Below, piece after piece: positions 50,201-62,200 of a stretch of DNA of 64,000 nt (position 1 is the stretch's first letter; the number at the start of each line of letters is the position of its first letter). The notes under the pieces were generated by a model. That model did not search any database, was not told the DNA's origin, and was given only the letters and a program-made list of their open reading frames with translations. The translations under genes and the position numbers were made by a program. The stretch comes from Aquatica leii. Its lineage: Eukaryota > Arthropoda > Insecta > Coleoptera > Lampyridae. Where the stretch lies: NCBI GenBank assembly GCA_035610365.1, contig CM069432.1, forward strand, positions 187,783,027-187,847,026, given 5' to 3'.

Positions 50201-53200
50201 GCAGCCGACTCAAAACTAAAGCCCTTACGTTTTCGACGTTGTACGTAGACGATACATTGTTGATTTTATATTTATGAATATACGAACAGAATAGGTAAAT
50301 ATACGTTATTAAACCTTATAATTATCCGTGCCTATACCTTCAATAGTTCCTCACAAGCAGAATTTTGAAAACGAACAAAAAAACTTAAATTACAACATAA
50401 ATCTGGTCTTGATCCGGAAACTGCATATAACAGACATCCTATTATTGCTCTACACTTATTTTCTAACTCCTGGTTAGTACAATTTGTATGCAATAAATTT
50501 AACTTAAAATTTTGATCTATTGGAGTACTCATTGGCTTACAATCTGCCAAACCAAAACGCTTTAACACATTACATAAAAAGCTTTCTTGAGAAATTGTTA
50601 TTCCTTTACCTATGTTCTGATCTACATTAATACCTAAGTAATTTGTAATAAACCCTATATCTTTTATCTTAAACTTATGTTTCAAAACTGATTTCACTTT
50701 AATTATTTCGGACTCATCTGTTCCAAAGATCAACAAGTCATCAACGTATAACAAAATATAGACACATACCATGCAAACATTTTACATATAAACAATAGTC
50801 ACATGCTGATCTAGAGAACCCTTCACTTTCTATAACCGAATTAAATTTTTCGTTCCAACACTTGGGTGATTTCTTTAGTCCGTAAATATATTTGTTCAAC
50901 TTACCAACCGTGTTTTCATTATGGCCATAACCCTCAGGTAAATACATATACACTTTTTCTTCGAACGTTCCATACAAAAATGCCGAACACACATCCAGTT
51001 GATAAATTGGTTTCTTCCATTTGTTGGCAATTGCCACGAACATTCTAAACGTAGTTAATCTCGCTAGTGGTGCATACAATTCACTTAACTCAAACACATC
51101 TTCTTGTTCGAAGCCTCTTGCTACTAACCTAGCCTTGTACTGTGTCAACCCACTGTTGTTCATTTTTATCTTAAACACCCACTTACTGTTTATTGCAGTT
51201 TTGTCCTTGGGTAATATCGTTTCAGCCCATTTACCTGCATCTTTACCACTCATAGCTTCACTATAGTTCAACGGCTCATTGTCTATGCATAAAAAACTTG
51301 TTTCATAATCCTCAAGCCTGATAGGTCGCTCAGGAATTCTTGCTCTACGATCCAGTTCCTCGGGTTCATGTTGCTCACCGCCTTCATCTAAACTTTTAAT
51401 TTCATTTTTATCTAACACTGCCTTCATTTCCCTGTTGACGAACTTCTTGCCATTGTCAGAACGTAATACCTTAACTTTCATTCCGGTCTCCAAGTCCAAA
51501 GTTTGAAGAAACAATTTTACCTTCTCCAGAGTTTCGAACTTGTTCTTCAAAAAATACACAACACGATAGTGCGAATAATCATCTTTAAACAGAAGAAAGT
51601 ATCTTGCACCTCCAATTGAGCTCACTTCCGAGGCTCACTTCCATAGAACCGCACAGATCTATGTGTATAATCTCACCAACCTGAACTGATCTGGTTTTAC
51701 TGCTATTGAATGATGCTCTGTGATGCTTTCCTTGAATACAGGCTACTGTACTAAACGCTCATGCCACGTAGTTAAATCCACCATGCTATGACCTACATTT
51801 GCTTTTTCTTTAACCACCATTTCATACCGCCTGAATTTCATTATATAATCTTCCCCCTACGATCTGCTACAGCCGCTACTTTATTGTCTTTCAGAAACTT
51901 GCACTCATCATTACTTGACACCATGACATATCCTTTATCAACAACACTACTCACCGAGAACAGGTTCAGAGCCAGATCAGGAACAAGCGAAACATTTGCT
52001 ATTGTGGTGTTGATCCATGCCATTCCATTGAAACTTTCTAATTTTACACATCCCACACCAATTGCTTTTATTTCTGTCTCATCTCCAATCACTACTAGTT
52101 TCGGAGTTGGTAGTTCTTTGTAATCACTAAACCAAGTCAAGTCATTACACATGGGCTCGCTTTCTCCACTATTCACTAGCCAACCGTCACCTCAAGAACG
52201 TGCCTGTGTTGCAGATACTACAAATGCGTTACTTTCTGTGTGATCCGAATTACTGCTTCTTGCCTGGTCTGCTACCTTTCGTAATCTATGTCGACACTCC
52301 CTGATAAAATGTAAAATGTCCGGGTTTCTTGCAATAATGACTTGCTTTTCTTTATTTTCCACTTTTCCTTTTGGGCAATTTTTCTTAACGTGACCTTCTT
52401 TTTCACATTGATAACACTTGATTGACCGTTCTTTGCTGCTTGCGGTTAGAGCCGAAACTGCAGGCTATTCTCTATTCTTTAACCTTTCTTCTTCAATTAG
52501 TATTCTTGCAACCAATTGATCTGCTTATATTCGTCCGGCAATGACATAAGTAGCTTTGTAATAACCATTTGATCTGACAGATCTTGCCCCAACTGTTTGA
52601 ATTCATTGCATATTTCTTGCAGTTTTGCCACATGTACTGCCATGCTGTCTCCGTCATATTTAAACAAGAAAAACCGTTGTTGAACAAGGTGTATACTCAC
52701 TGTGGACTTTTGTTCATGTACACTTAACAATTTATTCCACATTTTGTTTGATGTTTCGGATGTTATGACATGCAGCATGGTTTTTTCATTAAGACGAGTC
52801 ACGATAACACTTTGAGCTTTAGCGTCTTTTTTTAACCAGTCTGCTTTTCTGTTATCTTCTTCAGGTTTTACACAACTACCATCGACAAAATCAAAAATTT
52901 CCATCCCTTTCAAGACGACCTTTACCTGAAACTTCCAAATATTCCAATTTTCAGGTCCTTCGAGTTTAACAATTCCCATTGTTACGCTTTCGGTTTCCAT
53001 ATTTAACACGTAAGTACTTAACACTTGATAACACTAATTACGTATTAATTCACAACTGTTAAAATAACCCTTTTACGCAAGTTTCCTTCACGTTAAAACG
53101 AACACACAAATGTCTGGGCCCATAACCTGTTAAATATTAATAACGACGACTGTGAGAAATATGGAAAATATGTATTGGAAATATAAACTCGTTACAACTA

Positions 53201-56200
53201 CTATTACATTCATTGACAGCACTCTACTACCAAGCTCTACTACTACTTTCTGTATGTTACGTATTAACTACTATTGTTACATAAACCTACATTTCATATC
53301 AACTACTGTTTATTGCTACTATCTTTTACAATATTTTGTGATAAGCGGTCATAACTTATACCGCTATACGGCACTGAATATTTTAGAATAAATGGGAGCC
53401 TATTATCGTTACTTTTTTTAATTATTTCCGTATTATACAGGGTGTCGCAAAAGCCATAAAATATTAGTTTTTTTAAATAAAAGTTCCTGTATATTATTAA
53501 ATTTTTGAATTCTCCGATCAAAATAAGTGTTTTATCACGTTTATCAGAATAACCTTATAGTTTTTTAAATAATTTGAATGTTGTCAAATTATAACGTTCA
53601 TGTCTGAAATACTTAAAAAGAGTCTTAAGTTATGTAAGCAAAATTTAGGTAATTAAAAAGTACATTTTTTTGTAAATTCAAAAATACGGCGTTCTAATCA
53701 AATCAATCAAGTTATAGCCACTAATTTAAGTTATTCTAAGAACGAACATGCTTTCTAAGTTAATTCTCGAAGATGTGTTTACAGAGGTTTAAATTATGTA
53801 CCGTTACGTAGATCAGTCAAAATAAAGATAAATTGCAAAACAACTATTTTCAGGGTACCATGATAAATTTTTTTACTCTAAAAAACGTATTGTGAAAATT
53901 CAGCAAAAAAATTCATATCAAATAGGTTATTGTTCACGTATAGAAACAAACTTGAGAAGAAAATTAGTAACATATACCGAAATTATGATTAATATAAACG
54001 ATGTTTTTTCTATGTAGTATCTTACGTCTGGTCTGTTCTTTGATAAAGTGATAACATTACCCTCTTAATAACATTATCCGTGTTTCCAATAAGCGGCGTG
54101 CAATGTACATATTTGCTTTTATTTCTAACAAAAAGAAAAATAGGTTTATTATACTTTTATACTAGTATACACAAATACCAATTCGTAAATGAAAATTGTT
54201 AAAAATACAAACTCGAAATAAATTGTAATCAATTTCTCCAAAATCACGTTAAAATTTAGCTTTGTATGCAACCAAGATCTTGACCTAACTCAATTGTGAC
54301 GTATTTACTAAATGCGCGTATTGTAAATTGTTAAAAATGCAAACCCAAACTAAATCAAGACATTGTATAATAACATACTGCTTACGCATCAAAGTTTATT
54401 TTTACTAATAAAGATAAAGTACCTACTGAAATATGATATTCAAGGCGCGTTATCGACTGTTCACAGCGCCATCTCCGTTATAATGGATGAACTTATTATT
54501 ACTTATTATTTTGTGTGTTGGTAGTTACTTTTTAACCGAAGTTGGCGTTTTATATGTTCAATTTTCGACCTTAATGACATTGCAGTATAATCCTTAATAT
54601 ATTTCACTGGAAACAGGACCACTCGAAAACTACCTAACGTAACTACAAAAGTAAACCCTCAAATGACAGTAAAAGATTTACATCTTCCCCTAAGCTATTT
54701 TATAATTTCCTCTTTTCAATAGTATAAGCATAGTTTACAAAAAAAGTAGAAAATTATCATTAAAAAATATTGCTTACTTTGTGACCTTTTTTTATGCAAA
54801 AAAATAATTTTTTCAAGATTTTAAAATACCTTACATGATGCTGACAACATTCCTCTTTCATAGGAACACATTTTTGTGTTCTTACAACTAATATTTTGAG
54901 ATTTCCTGTGCCCCGTGCACGCGGGAGTGCTATATAAAATACATAGGCGAAATCCCAACCTTAATATTGTTTTTTAAACATGGCAAAAATAGTTTGATTA
55001 ATTGTGAAAACATGAACGAGCACAATAAATGTACGCTACTAAACTTCCCGTTAAAAACTTGAATATTACCACAGATAAATAAGGTATACAGATAGCCAAC
55101 GTATATGAAGGTTTTGGCAGTTAGTACGAATACAAAAATGTTAGTTAACTATAATATTTGTAACGTACGAAAAATCAACGACAGATGGCAAAGTAAGAAA
55201 AATTGTTTTGAGTAGCGGATAAAATAATCATCACAACTTTGATATAAATTGTCTTTTCTTTGACAGATGGTGTACTTGCAGTAGTGACGTAATAAAATTC
55301 GAAGAAATTATCTTAAAACTTTTACGGGCTTGTGACTAATAATGTTTATGTACGGTAACTTTAATGTCGGTTACATATCAGCTGAATCGTCGACTCAGAA
55401 CAACAGAAATTTGAAACTGTTAAATTTTGCAGACTACTAATAATCAAATATAAAAAATGTAAAGTTTACGAAAAAATACAATGATACAATACTGATAATT
55501 AAGCTGTAATGTGGGCAACGTATACATATAAAAAATATTTTATTAAAATAAAAACCAATATAATAGATTTAATTAAATAAATTAAACACCAATAAAAGAA
55601 TTAAACTATATTAAATAAATACAGTGCACGCCGCTTAATAGAATCACACTTAGGGTTTTTGACAACAATAACCAAATGATTTTTTTATTGATTAGAAACG
55701 AGTAAACACATACACGAATATATACAGCGTGTATCGGGTTAATTTAAAAGGTGAAATTATAGCATCAATAGAAAGCAAAAAACAATGTTCTAATGCAACA
55801 TTTCAAATATTTAAATTTGGAGCCAAATAAATCGAAAACTACGGACAACTTATATTTATTACTGCCCTAAGTTTATTGACACTGTGAAATAAAAAAAATG
55901 AAAAACGATGTTATAAAGATGTTATGATTAGAGGTGAGTGATACAGTATTTTGTGCATCGAATATATTGATACCACTACTCAGACCTAGTTATGATGTTT
56001 AATTTAGTTCTAAGAACTATACATTTTTTCTCAGTAATTTACTGACATCAAAAACAAATACAAAATAATGTTATAACAACGTTTTTATTCTAAGAACTAC
56101 ACGAGTACACTAAAAACAACTAGAAGATAACGTAGATGCTTAAATGAGGTTACGTTACGTAGGTCAGTTAAAATACGTACTTGAATAAATTAATAAATGC

Positions 56201-59200
56201 ACTGCAAACATAAAGCTATACCACAGCTATACATGCAAAACGGCATTCAATTATTTTAAGTTTTAATTGAGCAGCAGGATTCAGCTGACTTTTTATGTTG
56301 TACTTAGAATGTGCAACCGATGCAAAATACGGAAAATACATTGTTATCCGATTCTTAAAACTTACTTAATTGAAGTGGAGGGTACGTTGAAGAGGATATT
56401 TTTAATGCAGATGACGCAAAACTTTTCTTTAAATGCTTATTGTTTACCAAAGAAATAATGTGCATGCACACCACTAGTATAAGTTTACTGGACGCCATTA
56501 GAGATCTCAGCAAAATATGGAATATCAATGTAAAACAGCAAGCCATTATAAATTATTTTCAAAAAGCAGACATTCTTAAACATGATTTTCAAGAAAGAGG
56601 AGTCAAATTTGATTGGAATGAAGATGATTTTCTTCCACTATCTTACTCAGTTAAAATTATTTTGAGCTTTATATGCAAGTTTCTCAGATATCAACGTATG
56701 GCATTTAAAAATTTCGTTAACGTGTACAAGAATTTCTGTATAATCGGTATAATGCAACAACACACAGAAAAAAATTTGGAGAGCGTTATTGAAAATATGT
56801 CAGTATAGTTAGAACTGCCTTTTTTGATAAACTAAAAAACATTGTGCTGAATTGTGTTCAGCATGTGCTACCTTGCGCCGCAAAAACAATTTCCTTTTTT
56901 CCATTTGCTGTTTTCACAAAAACCATCAATTTTTACGAAAACAGGTAGACTCGTTTTTTTCGATGAAATCAAAAACAACTAGTGTGCTGAAATTGTGCCC
57001 ATTATGTACTACTTTGTGCCGTAAAAACAATTGTTCTTTCTTTTTATTTGCAGATTTTATGAACAAAAAAAAGTTTTTACGATAATACATAGCTTCGCCT
57101 TTTTCGATAAAATGAAAAGTAACTATTGTGCTGAGTAGTGCTCAGTAAGTGCTATTTTGTGCCGCAGAAACAATTTCTCTCTTTTCACCATTTGCAGAGT
57201 TCATAACGACAAAATTATTAGTATTATGATAGTAGTCGATAGTAGACGTTGTCTTTTTGTTTTATACAAAATGAAAAATGACATCTTACTGTTTATTGTA
57301 CTACACTGAAAACAATCCGTGTATACATTTAAGATTACATGTAATGCATGTAATAGTAAAAAATAATAATTGCAATAATAGAACGGTTCGCCTCCTGGTA
57401 AACAATTAATTTTAAAGTTTGGTCAAATTAATGACCCCTTCTTTTAGGAGGTTGGATGAAAGCAACTACTTCAGTAATTTGCGACGTTTCGTGTTCAGGA
57501 TGAACACTTCATCAGGCTCCCTCACACTGAGTCAAGTAATTTTTGATATAATTAAAATAAAAAAGAAACACATTTAATTAAAAACATGATGTTTTACGTA
57601 CATCGTGCACTTTTACACTAACAAAGAAAGCTACGAAAAGTGGATTTTGCAAACAGAATCACCAAGAGGGATAACTTGTACTGTATCTACAAATCCTACA
57701 TTTCCCAAACTGTGGTACGCGTAACACTAGTGATACACGACACCGTGCTTGGTAGTACTGAAAAAAAAATGAAACCAAATTGTTTTTCCTAATAATTTTA
57801 AAAATAAAATATTTTAAAATTAAGAGAAAAAAAAACAATTTGTTGTTTCATAAAATCTACATATAAAAAGAAATAAAAATTATTTTACACATACTGAGCA
57901 CAATTCAGCATACTAGTAATTTTTGATTGATTGTCTTCGTAAAATAAATGAGTGAATAAAGAAAATGTTTTTACGGCACAAGATAGCACATACTGAACAC
58001 AATTCAGCACAATAGTAATTTTTTAGTTTATCAAAAAAAGTGGGACTAACAACAAGCAAGTAATGGATATTTGCATATATAGTATATTAACTTCTAAAAA
58101 AAAAATTAGAAAATGAAAGTGATAGCGTGGAATAATTTGAACAGGAAATTACCATCTCAACATTTCAAGAAATCTTGTATATCGAAAAAATGAGAACTTT
58201 ATTGAATCAAGAGAAAATGTGCTAAATACGTGTTTTCTTATTATAACGTTTTTACTAGTAAATTAATGACAATAAATTATTTTTTCAAAAATTGACAAAC
58301 TATCTATAACATGTCATTTTAGTTCAATAACAACAACCAATTTATTATTCCGTTTTAGTTGGACTTATTGTTATTGTTCCGATATAATTGTACATTTTTT
58401 GACATTTGTGTAACTTTCGTAGATTTAATTTGATTATCATTTATATATACATTCTTGTTAAATTATGTAAGAATTATAATATACTTAGAGGGGAATCTCC
58501 TGTATATAAACTTGGAACACAGTTTATGGCGCCCTACAACGGTTGTGGGGAAAACAAATAGCGCGAATTTTAAACTTAATGTGTGGGTGTGGATAGCACC
58601 CATTGTTATTAAAATTATTTATTTTTAATGTTTTCTTGTTTTTGAAAGAATAGTTATGAAAATTGTCAATTTTTTATAATTATGCATTAAAAAAAGCGAC
58701 TTATTTTATATAACATTTTTTATTTGCACAAATACTATATAAATAACTTCCAGTTTCATTCGAATCAACACCGTGTGAATATTGTAACAACTTTTCTTTA
58801 AAACGAATATGAAAAACTTCAGTTTTTAAATAGTAATAAACGTTAGAATCAAACACGTGTAAAAATAACTTGCATTATTTAGTCGATTTTATTCGAGAAA
58901 TGCAATTCAGCGTTTTTAGCCTTCAAGGTACGAAAAAGAGGGAAATAAAATTTGCTGTGTTTGTATTTTTTACCGATAATTATTACATAGTGGCCTCTAA
59001 CAGTTGTGGGGAAAAGTTAAAACGTTATTCCTTTTCTCTCAATTGAAGTTACTCGTCTACAAATACTTAGTTTATGATTATAATTTTATAACTTGAAGCG
59101 TATTTGTCATCATGAAATAAGAAGCGTAAAAAATCGTGTGTTCACTTTCCAGCAATTATACGTGATCCTTGTATAAACAAATGTTGAATTCGATATACTT

Positions 59201-62200
59201 ACAAGATAACGAAAAATAAGATAAGACTCACAATAATTAGAATATAACGATATACATACAAATATTTAGCCATCTGCAAACAAATAGATGTACCATAGTT
59301 ACAAAATCTCTACAATTCATTTTCTGACTATTCTTTGGGTAGCGCTATTACAGCGCTAATCTCACAAGTGTGTTGCCGCCAAACTAATTTCATTTGGCCG
59401 CCAGAAAAGTACCGTCCAATTTAATGCATGCGGTTGGCTATCTGTATACCTTATTTATCTGTGATATTACTAAACAAGTCACCTACATTTTTCAAAATAA
59501 AAGCAGTGGGACACATAATTCACCAAAAAAATCAATTTAATTTATGAAAATTCTTTATAATTACGTTTATTTTATATTCGATCTCCGAATTTGGACGCGT
59601 GATCGATTTGACAATTTTGAGATAATTTATATTTAAAGAGCGAAATAAAACATACATTATTTAGAAAAATACGTTGAACAATAATTAAAAAAATTGCTTT
59701 TTATTTCTTAAACTATAATGTTACTATTATTGTGTATAGACTTGGGAAAATACATTTAAAAAGTAATCATTATCGTTAATATTACTTTGAACAAACAACA
59801 ACGCGATTGTAATAGTTACATTACGAATTCCTTAAACTGAGTAATTTAATTTTACGACACTAATTATTGTTTGATCGGTATAACGGGTCAAATCACTGTT
59901 CTATACCGTGGTTATAAAAAAAGGTTGGGATTTCGCTTATGTATTTCATATAGCACTCGCGCGTGCACGGGGCACAGGAAATCTCAAAAAATATTAGTTG
60001 TAAGAACACAAAAATGTTTTCCTATGAAAGAGGAATATTGTCAGCATCATCTAAGGTATTTTAAATTCTTGAAAAAAATATTTTTTTGCATAAAAAGCAG
60101 TCACAAAGTAAGCAATATTTTTCAATGATAATTTTCTACTTCTTTTGTAAACTGTACTTATACTATTGAAAAGAGGAAATTATGAAATAGCTTAGGGGAA
60201 GATGTAAATCTTTTACTTTCATTTGAGGGTTTACTTTTTTAGTTATGTTAGGTAGTTTTCGAGTGGTCCTGTTTTCAGTGAAATATATTAACGATTATAC
60301 TGCAATGTCATTAAGGTCGAAAATTGAACATATAAAACGCCAACTTGGGTTAAAAAGTAGCTACCGACATACAAAATTTTAATTTAGCAGTAATAATACG
60401 TTCATCCATTATAACGCAGATGAACAGTCGATGACGCGCATTGAATATTATATTTCAGTACTTATCTTCCTTATCTTTATTAGTATGTTATCATACAAGA
60501 TCTCAATTTCGTTTGAGTTTACATTTTTAACAATTTACAATACGCGCATTTAGTAAATACGTCACAATTGAGTTAGGTCAAATAATATAAAATAATGTAC
60601 TAAAAACTACTACTATTAATCTAATAAATTAGTATAAAACAATTAACAATGAAACTAATATTAATAAAAAGTAAAGGCTTAGGAAATATGATAATGAACA
60701 CAGGAACGAGAGCAAGTTGAGAATTAAGTAATATTGGAAGTTATGTAGTCCTGAAAGCACCGCGAATACAAAATCATAATAAAGCGACGTATGGCGTAAC
60801 TAAGTTGAATTGTCGTGGTTTGCATCCTTATCGTAAATTCGAAATTAAAAGAATTGTGTGTCTTTTTACATTGAAATTTCTTTCTAACACACAAATAGAA
60901 TCTTCGTGGTTAACATTTCAAGACCCCTTGCCACTTATTTCGTTATAATAACTCCATAAATATGAAGCAAACTTACACCTTTTTATTATAAACCTTAACA
61001 ACGTCAATTTCTCGACGTCAAAATGTAAGTTGTCCAAAATTTTAAATTTCCCAGACAATTTTGACGTCATCACTAATGGGGTCTATTCAACTTTGTAGTT
61101 ATTACCCAAGGCCAAATTGAAAAAGAAATAGTGCACATTCTCGTATCCACCGATAAAAACAAGTACTATAAATTCAACAAAAAAAACCTCAGAATTGAAA
61201 ATTATGTGGTAAGTGGAAAAACTGACTTTTTTTTCTTATAAAAATTATACTCTTAAAGTGACACATGCTTAACATAAATCACAACATTTAGTTTCCATTT
61301 ATACAATTTGATTTTTGAGATTAGGCAAAAGTACTGGACATGCAGTGTGGCTTTTAAATTTATCATGGTTTCTATTGCATTAAAAATTATCTATAGTATA
61401 CGCTTTTCTTCTTAATTTAGGCAAGAGTTTTATTATTTTTATTTTTCTGATGTGGTGGTTCTTCTTGAGATGTTGAGGTTCATTGTTCATTCTGTCGATG
61501 CAATTACTGTGATTAGAATCACTTGTAGAATCAGGATTTAAACCTCTGTTTAACCAAACTTGTTTCCTTTTGTCATATTATTGGTTACAATACTAACAGT
61601 CAATAATAGGACAGTACTTTTGTTTGTTTAGTTGTATTATAGTGACAATTTTTGAATTGGTTCTTTTTCCTGTAGTATATATTCAGAAACTAGTTTTGTC
61701 AGATGCTTGTACTATGTCTATTTGTTTTGTAAATAGCGATCTAGATAATTTTTTGCACACACAGTATGATTACTATCATTCTATACTAATTTCTAATAAT
61801 GATTGTTTAGTAAATATTTTGAGTTTACATACTCATGTGAATTTGTTATCATTAATCATACATGATTATTGGGTTTTATGAATCTGATAGACTGTATGCA
61901 AAATATCTGAGAATGTAGTATGTGTATTCAGATTAATCCTGATTTACATTTTTTAAATATTTTCAGATTAAAATATTACATTTATTAAAATGTTCATGTC
62001 ATACTTAGAACGTCGTTTTCGACATTTGTTATGCACCAATTTGATTAATTTGAATTCATTTACTGAATACCGCAAAACCTGCTAAAACGTAAACTGGCGG
62101 GACCAAATAAATTTTCCGCTATACAAAAGTGCCCTTTTTGTCAGGTTTAAATAAAAGTATGTATGTTTTTCTGGGCCCGTTTTTCGAGTTTTTTTAAAGA

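Larger units (their letters stand above)
45587..50336 (+). mobile_element. Ty3/gypsy LTR retrotransposon, inserted in copia
   Basis: LTRs at 45587-45825 (239 bp) and 50141-50336 (196 bp) begin TGTGGTGCGATAGG and end GTGCCTATA. A 4-bp TSD CCTT flanks the element (45583-45586, 50337-50340). Just after the 5' LTR is TGGTGACC, a likely primer-binding site. AGGGGGGTAA before the 3' LTR is the polypurine tract. Gag, protease, reverse transcriptase, RNase H and integrase occur in that order. No envelope gene was seen. Several stops and shifts make the copy non-autonomous. Confidence 0.94.
44766..53330 (-). mobile_element. Ty1/copia LTR retrotransposon, interrupted by gypsy
   Basis: LTRs at 44766-44966 and 53128-53330 (TG...CA on both strands, about 201-203 bp) are flanked by the 5-bp TSD ATATT (44761-44765, 53331-53335). 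On the minus strand a primer-binding site GGTTATGGGCCCAGA follows the 5' LTR; it resembles the copia site for the initiator Met tRNA. A polypurine tract (TGAGGGGGTG) precedes the 3' LTR. Gag, protease, reverse transcriptase and RNase H are all recognisable but broken. A complete gypsy element splits the reverse transcriptase/RNase H region at 45587-50336. Confidence 0.93.
54281..60580. repeat. 6.3-kb fold-back structure, ~670-bp arms
   Basis: 54281-54960 is an imperfect inverted copy of 59930-60580. Both start TGACCTAACTCAATTGTGACG at their outer ends and carry CGAAATCCCAACC at the inner ends. A second inverted block lies inside (55061-55101 with 59431-59471). The interior includes Tigger remnants and a smaller inverted-repeat element. 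No ORF of its own and no clear target duplication, so either a very long-TIR transposon or two inverted copies of one repeat. Confidence 0.8.

Noticed and set aside
58520-59015. Direct repeat CAACGGTTGTGGGGAAAA and AACAGTTGTGGGGAAAA as a tRNA or regulatory element
   Set aside because: No cloverleaf or conserved box could be built; probably decayed repeat DNA.
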